From JBEKTW01 sp963727845 (GTDB lineage: Bacteria; Bacteroidota; Ignavibacteria; UBA10030; SZUA-254): 64,000 nt of DNA. Both the position numbers and the translations under genes were made by a program. How positions within the stretch are numbered: the stretch's first letter is position 1; the number at the start of each line of letters is the position of its first letter. The stretch covers positions 620,001 to 684,000 of the forward strand of contig CAVSHI010000002.1 of NCBI GenBank assembly GCA_963727845.1. Direction: 5' to 3'. Of the stretch, positions 1-10,812 are shown piece after piece. The notes beneath the pieces were generated by a model, which was not told where the DNA came from, did no database searches, and worked only from the letters and a program-made list of their open reading frames with translations.

Positions 1-2
1 AC

Positions 3-2054
3 TCGTTGCATGCTCTTGCCGTCGGCGGGATGGGAACGGTCATTCAAACCACCGACGGGGGAGTGACCTGGAATGTGCAGCCCATGGCGGGCGGTGTTCG
101 CGCGACCTTGCGGTCGGTGTACTTCGTCGACAACAATCTTGGTTGGGCAGTCGGAGATTCCGGTATCACACTCAGTTCAACCGACGGCGGGCAAACCTGG
201 GCCAGGCGTTCACTGAATGTCCCGTCGGCCTCGCTTCAGAAAGTGAGTTTTGCCGATGATCTCCATGGATGGACCGTCGGACCCTCGGGGTTCATCTTCA
301 ACACGACGGACGGAGGTGTGTCGTGGTCGCAGCAGCGTTCGAATATATCGCGGATCCTCTACTCCGTTTATTTCATAACGCCGTCGCTCGGATGGGCATG
401 CGGCGACTACGGAGTGATCCTGCGGACGAACAATGGAGGGCAAGCGTGGGACAGTTTGTTCACATCGTCATACCTCGCATTTCATGATGTTTTTTTCAAT
501 ACCACGACCCTGGGCTGGCTGGTCGGCAATTCAGGCGTTCTCTTCAAATCGACCGACGGCGGTACCTCCTGGGGCAGGATGACTCCCGGGACATCGGCTT
601 CCTTCTCCGCCGTGAGCTTTCCCACTTCGACGAAGGGCATGGTCGTCGGGAAAGGGGGCAAGATTGTAACAACGACGAACGGCGGCCTGGCATGGACGGT
701 GACGACGGCGGACACGGGGGTGGACCTCAACGGCGTTTCTCTAAAGACCGCGTTTTCCGGATGGACCGTCGGCGACAATGGGCGCGTTTGGATGGTAACG
801 ACGAATCCGGTTACTCACAAGGCCCAGGTGGTTCCCCAGTCGGGCGGGCCTTTGAATGACCTGGAGAGTTTCGATTTTCTCGATTCGGCCCGGGGTTGGG
901 CCGTGGGGGACGGCGGTGAAGTGCTCGGGACGACCGACGGCGGGAACACCTGGGTCCCACAGGTAAGTCAAACCAGCACGAAACTGAACGCGATAGATAT
1001 GTCGGATGCCTATCACGGCTCCGCGGTCGGCGACTCGGGCACCATTATAACGACAACGAATGGAGGCGCCAACTGGTTTCAGGCGTACAACGGTGCGCCC
1101 CCGTATTCCCTCACCTCCGTGAAGTATGCCGATTCCCTCCACGGGATTGCCCTCGGCAACACGGGAACGGTTGTCAAGACCGTCGACGGTGGATACTACT
1201 GGCAGCATGTGGAATCCGATACGATGATCAATTTCGCCTCTGTTTTCCCGGTGGATACCTCGACTTTCTGGGCCGTCGGTGATTCATCCAACATTGGCCA
1301 GGTGGTGAGGAGCGACGACGGCGGGACTACCTGGAACCAGGTCCCCATCCAGCCGACGTTCAGGCTGAATTCCGTTTTCTTTCTTAGGCCGAGCGAGGGC
1401 TGGGCTGCCGGAAGGACCGGCAAAATCCTGAGAACGACCGATTACGGCGTGGACTGGATCCCACAGCACAGCCCGGTTCGAACGGATTTTTATTCGATCT
1501 ATTTTGCGAGCGACAGCATCGGCTGGGTGGCCGGAGACAGCGGGATAATCCTGAAAACGACGAACGGCGGAGTTGCCTGGCTTCTCCTGCCGAGCGGAAC
1601 CAACAACAGGTTTACAGCTTTGCATTTTCTTGATAGCCTGAAGGGATGGGCGATGGGAGTTGGCGGCACGATCCTGAAGACTCTCGACGGCGGCGGTACT
1701 CCGGCCGTTATCATTCCACCTCCACCTCCACCACCGCATTCGGTCGTCGTAAAAATTGTTGATTCGCTTCTGAATTACCCCAATCCGTTCGACCCGTTGA
1801 AGGGCGCCACCAGTTTTTCGTTGAAAGTGAGCCGCTCGACTATCGGAACCGTCACGATTTATGACATACTTGGCAGGAGGATCAGAGTGATACCGTTCAG
1901 CGTCATTGTGACACCGGGGCAAGCTACCGTGATGACCATCGGCACCTGGGACGGCGTCGAAGAGAACGGCCGGAGAGCCCCCAGCGGAGTGTACTTCTAC
2001 ATTGTTGAGAGCCCCCTTTTCACCGTTCATCAAAAATTGATGCTGGCGAGATAG
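3..2054 (+). CDS. T9SS-secreted YCF48/BNR-repeat protein, 5' partial
   Basis: The reading frame is open from the first bases of the window, so the true start and any signal peptide lie upstream. About a dozen repeats of roughly 45-50 residues carry the pattern F-x-D-x-x-x-GWAVGD-x-G-x-I-x-x-TTDGG-x-TW. This is the YCF48-like (photosystem II stability factor) / BNR beta-propeller family. A proline-rich linker (IIPPPPPPP) near 1712-1735 leads to a C-terminal domain with LNYPNPFDP, IYDILGRRI and SGVYFYIV, a type IX secretion (type A) sorting domain. I infer a cell-surface or secreted beta-propeller protein. No enzyme motif is visible, and in such repeats outside photosynthesis the ligand is usually unknown. 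It is the first of seven co-oriented T9SS cargo genes. Confidence 0.85.
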   Translation, partial: SLHALAVGGMGTVIQTTDGGVTWNVQPMAGGVRATLRSVYFVDNNLGWAVGDSGITLSSTDGGQTWARRSLNVPSASLQKVSFADDLHGWTVGPSGFIFNTTDGGVSWSQQRSNISRILYSVYFITPSLGWACGDYGVILRTNNGGQAWDSLFTSSYLAFHDVFFNTTTLGWLVGNSGVLFKSTDGGTSWGRMTPGTSASFSAVSFPTSTKGMVVGKGGKIVTTTNGGLAWTVTTADTGVDLNGVSLKTAFSGWTVGDNGRVWMVTTNPVTHKAQVVPQSGGPLNDLESFDFLDSARGWAVGDGGEVLGTTDGGNTWVPQVSQTSTKLNAIDMSDAYHGSAVGDSGTIITTTNGGANWFQAYNGAPPYSLTSVKYADSLHGIALGNTGTVVKTVDGGYYWQHVESDTMINFASVFPVDTSTFWAVGDSSNIGQVVRSDDGGTTWNQVPIQPTFRLNSVFFLRPSEGWAAGRTGKILRTTDYGVDWIPQHSPVRTDFYSIYFASDSIGWVAGDSGIILKTTNGGVAWLLLPSGTNNRFTALHFLDSLKGWAMGVGGTILKTLDGGGTPAVIIPPPPPPPHSVVVKIVDSLLNYPNPFDPLKGATSFSLKVSRSTIGTVTIYDILGRRIRVIPFSVIVTPGQATVMTIGTWDGVEENGRRAPSGVYFYIVESPLFTVHQKLMLAR

Positions 2055-2118
2055 CCTGCCTGCGTCCTCCAAGCTCATTTCAGCGCCTGCCCTGAAATTC
2101 TTTAGTTCAAGGTCCTCG

Positions 2119-2790
2119 ATAGCCCGTCTTTGCGAGCGAAATCCCTCTTTTGGATGAGCGAAGTCCCTTCTTTTGGGATCCTCGCGGCTGACCCTAACGG
2201 TCGGCCGCGGGACAATCTGGACGTAGACAGCCTGGCGATCCGTTTGCATCGTATGGATTGTGAGCGCCTCTGGCGCCATGGCGCTTTGCGCCACTTCGTC
2301 GTCCCGCCCTTCGACACACTCAGGGCGGGACTCCTCGCAAAGACGGGTGGGCGAACCCGCTCCCGGCAAGCCACTCCGGATGCCGTCAAAACGATCGAAG
2401 GCATTACCCATTCTCCCTTTCCACCATTTATGGGGGAAAGGGAGGTAGAGGGATAGAGGGTTTACGGTGCCGCGGCCCGAGGTCCAGATTGTGAGCGCCT
2501 CTGGCGCCATGGCGCTTTGCGCCACTTCGTCGTCCCGACAGAAGAGGTCGGGACTCCTCGCAAAGACGGGTGGGCAAACCCGCTCCCGGCAAGCCACTCC
2601 GGATGCCGTCAAAACGATCGAAGGCATTACCCATTCTCCCTTTCCACCATTTATGGGGGAAAGGGAGGTAGAGGGATAGAGGGTTTACGGTGCCGCGGCC
2701 CGAGGTCCAGATTGTGAGCGCCTCTGGCGCCATGGCGCTTTGCGCCACTTCGTCGTTCCGCCCTTCGACACACTCAGGGCGGGACTCCTC
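2119..2790. repeat. Triplicate palindromic module (GGCGCC family)
   Basis: Three head-to-tail copies of a 223-231-bp module. Each has the core palindrome GGCGCCATGGCGC followed by the hairpin TGGCGC-TTT-GCGCCA, with cores at about 2260, 2491 and 2714. After the core comes a variable stem-loop: GTCCCGCCC...GGGCGGGAC in copies 1 and 3, GTCCCGAC...GTCGGGAC in copy 2. Between cores lies another hairpin, CTCCCTTTCC...GGGAAAGGGAG. Copy 1 is preceded by two short direct repeats of GCGAAGTCCC. Small ORFs open in several frames here look like a by-product of GC-rich repeats. The rest of 2055-3355 holds only further palindromes. Confidence 0.85.
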
Positions 2791-2819
2791 GCAAAGACAG
2801 GCGGGCGAACGCGTCTTTT

Positions 2820-3078
2820 GCTCGTTCCCAAATTCCATTTGGGAATGTTCCAAGCAAGCAATACCGGACACTGGCACAACGCTCGTGGCCACTACGTATT
2901 CTCCCCTTCCCACATTTATGGGGGAAGGGGAGGTAGAGGGGTAGAGGGTTGTCACGAGCCTTCTCGTTGGGAGTGAGCTCCGCTCTCGACTGAAATTCTT
3001 GCGCCGGGCAAAGCGATGACTCAACCCCCCTGTCTTGGCAGAGAAGTGTCGTCCCCCTTTTTTCAAAGGGGGGATCAA
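2820..3078. repeat. Mixed short palindromes
   Basis: Successive hairpins with no gene. TTCCCAAATTCCATTTGGGAA lies near 2824-2844 and recurs at about 11330 and 20228. CTCCCCTTCCC...GGGGAAGGGGAG near 2900-2935 is a compensated variant of the CTCCCTTTCC hairpin in the neighbouring module. CCCCCTTTTTTCAAAGGGGGG is near 3054-3075. The function is unknown. Confidence 0.7.
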
Positions 3079-3106
3079 GGGGGTTTTGATTCTTCCCGGC
3101 TCCATT

Positions 3107-3130
3107 GTCCGTTTACGAAACGGACTCTAC
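3107..3130 (-). repeat. GTAG-hairpin REP (single, inverted)
   Basis: Hairpin GTCCGTTTACGAAACGGAC followed by TCTAC. Read on the minus strand this is GTAGA plus a stem-loop, the layout of REP elements served by RAYT transposases. Paired versions occur at 12909, 20029, 29469, 37729 and 63445. Confidence 0.65.
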
Positions 3131-3163
3131 GGCTCCTGGTTGCATCGTCCCCATGCAGCGCAA

Positions 3164-3252
3164 ACCTTCGCAAGGTCGGGCAAAAGGTCACCTTCTGCAT
3201 ACTAAATTCAGGGTTGAAGGTTACCTTTCATCTTGGAAAACCTTGCGAAGGT
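3164..3252. repeat. 89-bp nested inverted repeat
   Basis: Outer arms ACCTTCGCAAGGT and ACCTTGCGAAGGT are exact reverse complements and bound the unit. Inside lie arms AAAGGTCACCTTC and GAAGGTTACCTTT. Full units recur at 20134, 29604 and 37864, and partial ones at 11254 and 19955. No coding potential is seen. Confidence 0.75.
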
Positions 3253-3355
3253 TCAGGCCGCAGAGGCGTGATGTTTCATCTTTCAGACTTTTTTTGTACA
3301 TTGACAGAAGAAAATGTTTTGGGAGGAAAAACAGACAGAAAGTGATGGTATCCTT

Positions 3356-6300
3356 ATGACTTCTTCGTTAAGATCAAGATTGTATTTGCTGGGCTTCATC
3401 GTTGTACTCTTTCTTGGATTTCCCCGTTCTGCTGTTTTCTGTCAGACTATTACTGCTAGTCAAATGCCAAGCTCTTTCGCTGGCGGAGGTGGTACCGGAA
3501 CGACGGGCTATCCTTACGCAGTGTATGCGGTCATTCAGGGATTTACCGCTTGTGCGAACAGCCAGGCGTATGTGAAATTCTACTCCGGTTCTCTTGGCAA
3601 CGAATACATGTGGAGCGCGACAAATGTCTGGAGCAATACGACGACCTACTCAAGTTCAAATCAGCCTGTCGTTAGTATTGACGCGAGCGGAAATTGGTCC
3701 GGATGGATCTATGTAAAGCATTATGATGCTCTGACTTCTCCATATAAGTTGAGGGCCGCCAAGGTTGGAGCCACCAGTACAAATGTGACAAGCGGGAACA
3801 TAAATTTTATGGCTTTGAATATGACCCTCGGTACCGGCACCGGCGGTTGGATCGTTCGCGCCAGTTCTCCCGCCGTGAATAAAGGGATTCTTGCGTATTC
3901 GGGAACCACGCTCGTCGGATCGTATCGAACCGAGGATAATGGCATAACCGAAGGGTACTCGTACAGTTCCGGAGGATACAAAATCGCCGTGCCTGTCGGC
4001 ACGATTGATTCGCTTGTTACGTATAATGATGACGGCAGCCGGGACCAGCTCTTCATAGGACCATGGTCGATAATCGCGGGCCAGGAAACGGATGCGAGCA
4101 CGGGCGCCGGGCACCTCGGAATTGGAAGCGCCTCGGTTGTGCCGTCCTTCATTGCCGGAGGGGTCAGCCAACCCATCTCCATTCATGTCCTCACTCAAAG
4201 TCCTTACACGCTCACCAACGCAGAAGTGGTCATTCCTTCAACGTGGACCTGGTCACAATCCACGACGGATATTGTGCTGGCGGGCGGTGGAAGTCCGGTC
4301 GCGAGTGTTTCGGGTGACACGATTTATGTTTCCGGCATGACTCTCGCCGTCGGAGACAGCCTGCAGATTCAGGTCAATAATATGACGCCGGCTGACACCA
4401 CCCTCTATTTCACATTTCCGATATTAACAGGCACTTCACCGGATTCAATTTACGCTTTCGGAGCCCCGCCCGAGGCGTTGGTTCATGGCACGCCTCTGGC
4501 CATCGCCGATGTGAAACCGAACGATGCAAACGGAGTTCCGCTCATGCTGAACCAATTTGTGACTATTCATGGCATTGTGACCGTCGCGAACGAGTTCGGG
4601 AGTCCATCCTATGTTCAGGACAATACTGCGGGTATCGCCGTCTATGGAACCACGTTTTCTTCTTCTGTTTCGGATGGGGATGAGCTGATTCTGACTGGTT
4701 TGGTGAGCTCTTTCTACGGACTGACGGAGCTCGGCAGCACTTCCAGCCCGCCGATCATCGTTCAAACCGTCAGTCACGGTAACACCGTTGTACCGCTCGT
4801 GGTGACGTGCGCGCAGGTGACAAACGACGGCGCTGGCGGTGTTGAACAGTACGAAGGTTCATTGGTGAGACTGAATGCAGTAACCGTTACGAGCCTGACG
4901 GGTACTCCGATTTCGACATGGGCAGTGTCAGGATCGGGAACAAACTACCGGCTCACTGACGCTTCGGACACGCTTGAAATCCGGGTCGACAACAATGTCA
5001 ATTTTGCCGGGCTGCCGGCGCCCTCTGGCCCATTCGATGTGATCGGGATAGTAGGCCAGTACGTATCGGCTTCACCGTACATCGGCGGTTATCAATTTCA
5101 GCCGCGATCCAGCGCCGATATTCTCGCTTCGGGCCCGATATTTGCCACCGTACCGGTGGAGAGCAACATCACTTCCAGCTCGATGACAATCAGCTGGAGC
5201 ACGGTAAACAATGGCACGACACGGCTGAAATACGGGACGAGCACTGCGTACGAGCTTGGAGTGCTTTCTCCGGACAATAGCCTCAGCACCAGTCATGCAA
5301 TTGGCCTCACAAGCCTTACAGCTGCCACCGTTTACCATGTTCAGGCATTTTCAGTCGGCTCCGCGAGCGATACGAGTTTTGCGGGCGATCTTGTCGTAAG
5401 CACTTCTTCACCATCCAGGACAACCGGACAGATGAACGTGTACTTCAACTTCAACATCGATACGTCCGTCTCCTTCGGTGAAAAGGCACTCGGCAACCAG
5501 AATCTTATCGCGCTGATACTTGCGCGGATTAATAACGCTCGCTATTCCATCGATGCGGCCCTGTACAGTCTGAGCGGAACGAGCCAGGGAAACGTGGTTG
5601 CAAATGCTCTGATCGCTGCCAGGAACCGGGGCGTCAGGGTCCGGGTGATCTGTGAACATGACAACATTTCATACAGCGGATTTCAACTATTGATTTCAGG
5701 CGGAGTGCCGCTCATCGACGATACATTCGACCCGGTCGATGCCGGCGCCGGCCTGATGCACAATAAATTCTTCGTCTTCGACGCCGTCGGCGGCGCGCCC
5801 GACAGCGTCTGGGTATGGGGCGGGTCGTGGAATCCAACCGTGGAGGGAACGACGCAAGACCATCAAAATTCCATCGAGATTCAGGACGTCGCTCTCGCGA
5901 ACGCGTACACGATGGAGTTCAACCAGATGTGGGGCAGCTCGACGGCGACGCCGAACTCGACATACTCCCGGTTCGGGTCGAGAAAAGCGGACATCACCCC
6001 GCACAATTTCGTCATCAATGGCATCCCGGTGAGCTCGTATTTCAGCCCTTCCGACCAGACAACGGCCCACATTCGAACAACGCTCGGCAAAGCCCAGCAT
6101 TCCATCGCATCCTCGATCCTCACGTTCACCCGTCAGGACATCGCCGATACGATCATCGCGAGAAAAAATGCCGGCTCGAAAGCGCGCGTCGTAATGGATA
6201 ACAATACGGATACGGGCAACCAGTATGCGTTTCTGCTGGCGAATGGCGTCGATGTGCACCTGAAGGGATTCAGCGTCGGTCTCCTGCACCACAAGTATGC

Positions 6301-8274
6301 GGTTGTCGACGCCGACCAGGTTGCCGGAACGCAGTATACGGTCACCGGCTCGCACAACTGGTCGACCGCTGCCGAAACAGTGAACGACGAGAACACTCTC
6401 ATCGTGCAGAGTAAACGCATCGCAAATCTCTATCTCCAGGAATTCTCCGCCCGATACCTCGAGGCCGGCGGGACCGATTCGATCAAGGTCAGTACCTCCG
6501 CGCTGTTCTCGTGCAACAAATCGGCGATCAATTTCGGAAGTGTCTCGGTCGGCGGTTCGAAACAGGACAGCTTCTTTGTGACGAATTCGGGCAACATCGC
6601 CCTGACGATCTCCTCCGATACATCGACCAATCCCCGGTTCACCGTCGTTCCGGGAAGCGCGAGCGTCGCTCCCTCCGGGTCGCAGAAATTTGTCGTGACG
6701 TTTTCACCAATCGCCACCGGCGCCCAGGCAGGTTCCATTGTCATAGCGCACAACGCGCCGGGGACTCCCGACACGGTTTCAGTACAGGGGGCAGGTTCGG
6801 GCGCGCCGGCGTTTTTCAAGACCGCCGCGACCATCAATTTCGATACCGTTGTCACGGGTACGGCGAAGCCGGACAGCTTCAAGGTCGTCAACACGGGCAA
6901 CGCGCTGCTGAAAGTTTCTTCCGTGCTATCGTCGAACCCGCTGTTCACCGTCGCGCCCGACAGTGCGGCCATCATGCCGTCGGACACGCAGACATTCGTA
7001 GTGACATTTTCACCGGTGCTTCCCGGTACCCAGCTCGGCAAGTTCTACATCACGCACAATGCCTCCGGCAGTCCCGACAGTGTGAGTGTGCAGGGTGTGG
7101 GAAAGTTTCCTCTGACGATCGCGGAAACCGTGTCGATGTTAAAGGACTGGAACATGGTATCCATTCCGGTGGTAGTGGGCAACGGGAGTCGAGCGGTGGT
7201 TTTCCCACACTCCTCTTCACAGGCGTTTGCATATCAGGGAAAATATGTTTCCCTGGATTCTCTTATGTGCGGAATAGGATACTGGATGAAGTTTCCGTCA
7301 GCCGAAACCGACACCGTCAGCGGTATGCCGCTCTCGACCGACAGTCTGACCATATCGGCGCGGTGGAACATGATCGGGTCGATTGCAGCGCCCGTCGCCG
7401 TCAGCTCTATTATACAGGCCCCCCGAACAACATCCAGTCTCAATACTTTGGATACAGCGGGTCATATACGATCGCCGACACGATCTTCCCCGGCAGGGCA
7501 TACTGGGTCAAGGCGAATCAGGCGGGAACGCTCATCTTCACATCCTCCGCGCAGGCGCCCAAAGTCAGGGCTCAACAGGTGCCCGCCAGGCTGAATCAGC
7601 TGGCGATAACGGATGCGGACGGCCACAGGCAGATTCTCTGGTTTGGCCAGAAGCAGCAGGGGGGATCGGCGTCCGGGCTGTATGATTTGCCCCCGATTCC
7701 GCCGTCCGGGGCATTCGACGCACGCTTTAATTCCGATAAATTTGTCGAATTTCATGATTCCAGCCTCTCACAACCTGCGGATTTTCGCATTGCTCTGCAG
7801 ATTGAAAAATATCCGATAAAATTATGCTGGACTATTGCAACTAACAAATTAAATTATTATACTCTCACTACGCCTCGGGATGGCCAGATTATCACACAAC
7901 GTCTGGCCGATCAGGGGGAAATGAGCTTCAGTAGCAAGCCGTCGTCGTTCTTGGTGTTGACTGTTTCACCAGTGAAGAAAATTCCGGAAGAATTTTCCTT
8001 AGGCCAGAATTATCCGAATCCATTTAATCCGGTCACGAAGATTCCTTTCGGGGTTCCACGGCAATCGTCCGTAACGATCACAGTCTACAATCAGATCGGA
8101 CAGGAAGTGAAGACGCTCTTGCAGCAGGCGAGCTACGGGGCAGGATATTATGAAGTGACTGCGGATGTTTCTCATCTCGCGTCAGGAGTGTACTACTACA
8201 TGATGACTGCAGTCGCAAACGACCAGAGCTTTTCCACATTTCGTCAAGTGAAGAAACTATTGATTCTTAAGTAA
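3356..8274 (+). CDS. T9SS-secreted phospholipase D-family nuclease-like protein (one frameshift)
   Basis: I take ATG 3356, which starts a clear signal peptide (LYLLGFIVVLFLGF, then VFCQ); an in-frame ATG at 3314 would add a hydrophilic leader. Domain order after frame correction is: beta-rich N-terminus; OB-fold-like region about residues 380-585; fibronectin type III about 590-680; and a double PLD domain with two HxKxxxxD motifs, HNKFFVFD (about 802) and HHKYAVVD (about 978). Each motif is followed by the GS-x-x-N element (GGSWN, TGSHN). Then come two choice-of-anchor-D/ASPM-SPD-2-Hydin Ig folds (about 1050-1250) and a T9SS sorting domain with YPNPFNP and SGVYYYM. The frame breaks at a C6 run (7419-7424); one more C would restore IIQAPPNNIQSQYFGYS. 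PLD family members cut phosphodiesters in lipids or nucleic acids. The OB fold favours an extracellular nuclease, but the substrate is inferred. Confidence 0.8.
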
Positions 8275-8403
8275 GCAACTCATATGTCGCCGGATCGCCG
8301 GGGCGTGCAGGAGTGCTCCAGGGGGGCGAACTGCCCGAGTGACCGTTGATTTTCGGCGTACCTATGATGCTCCAGGCGGAGTAGTTCACAACTCAGGTAA
8401 CGG

Positions 8404-10812
8404 ATGCGTAGATTTTTGTTACTGGTTTTATTCCTGATTCCCCTAGTGACGCAGCAGCTCTGTGCTCAGTGGCCATGCAGCGCCAATCAGAGCGTTGCGC
8501 TTGCCGTCGCGCCGAACAATCAATGGAATGTTCGTCTCGCGGGCGACGGGAAAGCCGGGGTGTATTCAGTGTGGCAGGACCGGCGCGGAGGCGTTACCGA
8601 CAAATTATACATCCAGCATCTTGACGCTACCGGCGCCAACTCATGGCAGGCCGGCGGCCTTCCGATCTCTCTCAGCAGCGGCTACCAGTATTACCCGCAA
8701 ATACTCACCGATGGCGGCGGCGATGTCATCGTCGTCTGGCAGGACAACCGCACGGACGTCGATTACGACATCTACGCGCAGCGGATCTCTTCGAGCGGAA
8801 ATCAGTACTGGGCGCCCGGAGGTGTGGCGGTCTGCAACGCGTCCGGCAATCAGTACAATCCGCAGCTTATTGGCGACGGCGCCGGCGGTGAGATCATCAC
8901 GTGGCAGGATTACCGGAACGGAAACGCCGATATCTATGTGCAGCGCGTGAACGGCTCCGGCCAGAGTGTCTGGACGTCGAATGGAGTTGCAGTCTGTACC
9001 GACCCGAACCAGCAGATCAATCCCTGTCTTGTGACCGACGGACAGGGCGGTGCGTACATAACATGGACCGATTATCGCAGCGGCAGCGGCACTTCGGATA
9101 TTTATTGCCAGCACGTACTGGCGAATGGCCAGATGGCGCTTGCCGCCAACGGCATTCCGGTGTGCACGGCTCCAAATACCCAGTGGAATCCGCAGATCGT
9201 CAGCGACGGCGCGCAGGGGGCAATCATTTGCTGGCAGGACCGCCGGTCGGGCGGTTCCGATCAGATTTTTGCACAGCGCGTCAACAGCTCCGGCGCAACG
9301 GTATGGGCGGCCAACGGAATACCGCTGGCCTCATCGACCGGGATTCAGTACTATCCGACTCTGGCAAGCGACGGCGGCGGGGGCGCGGTGGCCGTTTGGC
9401 AGGATAACCGGAGCGGCGTCGACTACGACATTTATGCCCAGCGGGTCAATGCAACGGGCCAGGTTCTCTGGCTCTCGAACGGCCTCCCCGTCTGCGTGAT
9501 TGCGGGCCAGCAGTATAATCCCCAGCTTATCATTGACGGCCAGAGCGTGTTGGTCACGTGGCAGGACGAACGCAATGGCACCGATTTCGATATCTACGCA
9601 CAGCGCCTCCTTCTCAGCGGAATCCCTCAATGGGCAACGAACGGCATCCCGGTGTTCACCTACCCGGCCAACCAGGTATCCCCGCAGATCGCCGGAGACG
9701 GACTCCAGGGGTGTATCATTGCCTGGTCGGACTATCGCGACGGCACGGGCACGACGGATCTCTATGCTCAGCGGGTAAGCGCAAGCGGACAACTCGCCGG
9801 CGGCTGCTACCGGACATTCATGCAGGACAGCCTGGCGCTCAAGTCGATTCGGCTGTACATAAATAAGAAAACGCCCATCAATATGCCCAACGCAGGGAAC
9901 GTTCGCGATTCGGTTTTCGGTCGCGGAGCATTTCCCAACGGGATCACCATGGGCATTGCGCGGCCCGACAGCGCCAAATTCTACGGCTGGGAAATTTTCA
10001 ACAAGAATTACAATGTGAAGAATGCCCTGCCCGATACGGGTATCGCGCGGGCCTTCGACCGCATCTATGGCCGGAAGTTTGTCGGCCTCACGAGAAACAC
10101 GAGCGCGCGCTCCTACAACAATCGGCTCCTTGGCGAGTTGATGGCCTTGAAAATGAGTATCGCAGCAAGCGACGTTAGAATCACGGACTCTCAGTTCGGG
10201 GAGCTGATTTACAACGACCCGACGAACCCGGCCAATGTTCTGAATCATAAATCGCTGCGTCAGCTTGCTGTGTATGTCGATAGTCTTCTCACGATGTGGA
10301 AATGGTATTCCAACATCAACTATCTCCAGCTTGCCGCGTCGATCCGGCAGATCAACGACGCGTTCGACGGACAGATCGACACCACATCGACACGGCCGCT
10401 GAAGATCAAGTCGACGAAGGCCCTTTTTGGCGTTGCTTTTCTTCAGCCGAACCCGCAGCCGCTGGAAGCTCTTCCGGCGTTCATTCCTCAGATTGTTGAC
10501 GATGGAGTGACTCCCCAGAGCTACGTGCTGTATCAGAATTACCCCAATCCCTTCAATCCTTCGACTACAATTGAGTTCGATCTTCCTCAACAGTCCATAG
10601 TGACGCTTAAGGTGTACAATATCCTTGGGCAGGAAACAACGACATTGCTCGACCACGTTGCCATGGATCAGGGAAACCAGCACCTGGTCTTTGATGCTTC
10701 CGCCTCCGGTGGGATGGCATCGGGCGTCTATTTCTACCGGCTCTTCGCCGAAGACGCCGGAGGCTCGGGGAAGGTTGCCTCGATCGTTAAGAAGATGTTA
10801 CTCCTCAAATAA
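8404..10812 (+). CDS. T9SS-secreted repeat (beta-propeller-like) surface protein
   Basis: The signal peptide is visible (FLLLVLFLIPLVTQQLCAQ). About eight repeats of roughly 55 residues follow (residues 30-460), each with WQDNR...DYDIYAQRV, GQ-x-x-W, NG-x-PVC and QQYNPQL-x-x-DG. They fit a beta-propeller or WD-like fold. Residues about 467-670 form an unnamed domain also found in the proteins at 13099, 22269 and 30271, with hallmark LLGELMALKMSIAASD. The last ~85 residues are a T9SS type A sorting domain (NYPNPFNPSTTIEFDLPQ, VYNILGQE, SGVYFYRL). No catalytic motif is seen. The stop codon lies inside the first unit of a 56-bp tandem repeat. No strong Shine-Dalgarno is visible before ATG 8404. 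Confidence 0.8.
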   Translation: MRRFLLLVLFLIPLVTQQLCAQWPCSANQSVALAVAPNNQWNVRLAGDGKAGVYSVWQDRRGGVTDKLYIQHLDATGANSWQAGGLPISLSSGYQYYPQILTDGGGDVIVVWQDNRTDVDYDIYAQRISSSGNQYWAPGGVAVCNASGNQYNPQLIGDGAGGEIITWQDYRNGNADIYVQRVNGSGQSVWTSNGVAVCTDPNQQINPCLVTDGQGGAYITWTDYRSGSGTSDIYCQHVLANGQMALAANGIPVCTAPNTQWNPQIVSDGAQGAIICWQDRRSGGSDQIFAQRVNSSGATVWAANGIPLASSTGIQYYPTLASDGGGGAVAVWQDNRSGVDYDIYAQRVNATGQVLWLSNGLPVCVIAGQQYNPQLIIDGQSVLVTWQDERNGTDFDIYAQRLLLSGIPQWATNGIPVFTYPANQVSPQIAGDGLQGCIIAWSDYRDGTGTTDLYAQRVSASGQLAGGCYRTFMQDSLALKSIRLYINKKTPINMPNAGNVRDSVFGRGAFPNGITMGIARPDSAKFYGWEIFNKNYNVKNALPDTGIARAFDRIYGRKFVGLTRNTSARSYNNRLLGELMALKMSIAASDVRITDSQFGELIYNDPTNPANVLNHKSLRQLAVYVDSLLTMWKWYSNINYLQLAASIRQINDAFDGQIDTTSTRPLKIKSTKALFGVAFLQPNPQPLEALPAFIPQIVDDGVTPQSYVLYQNYPNPFNPSTTIEFDLPQQSIVTLKVYNILGQETTTLLDHVAMDQGNQHLVFDASASGGMASGVYFYRLFAEDAGGSGKVASIVKKMLLLK

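Noticed and set aside
1284..2627. Minus-strand open frame of about 450 codons running into the repeats
   Set aside because: Half is antisense to the YCF48-repeat gene and half crosses the palindromic module; the same nonsense peptide recurs at every module copy.
2130..3105. Multiple small ORFs inside the palindromic arrays
   Set aside because: Open in both strands because of GC-rich palindromes; no ribosome binding sites, and the peptides simply mirror the repeat copies.
7419..7424. Programmed -1 frameshift at the C6 run
   Set aside because: No X-XXY-YYZ slippery site with downstream pseudoknot was seen, and other genes nearby have similar one-base breaks; error or phase variation is likelier.
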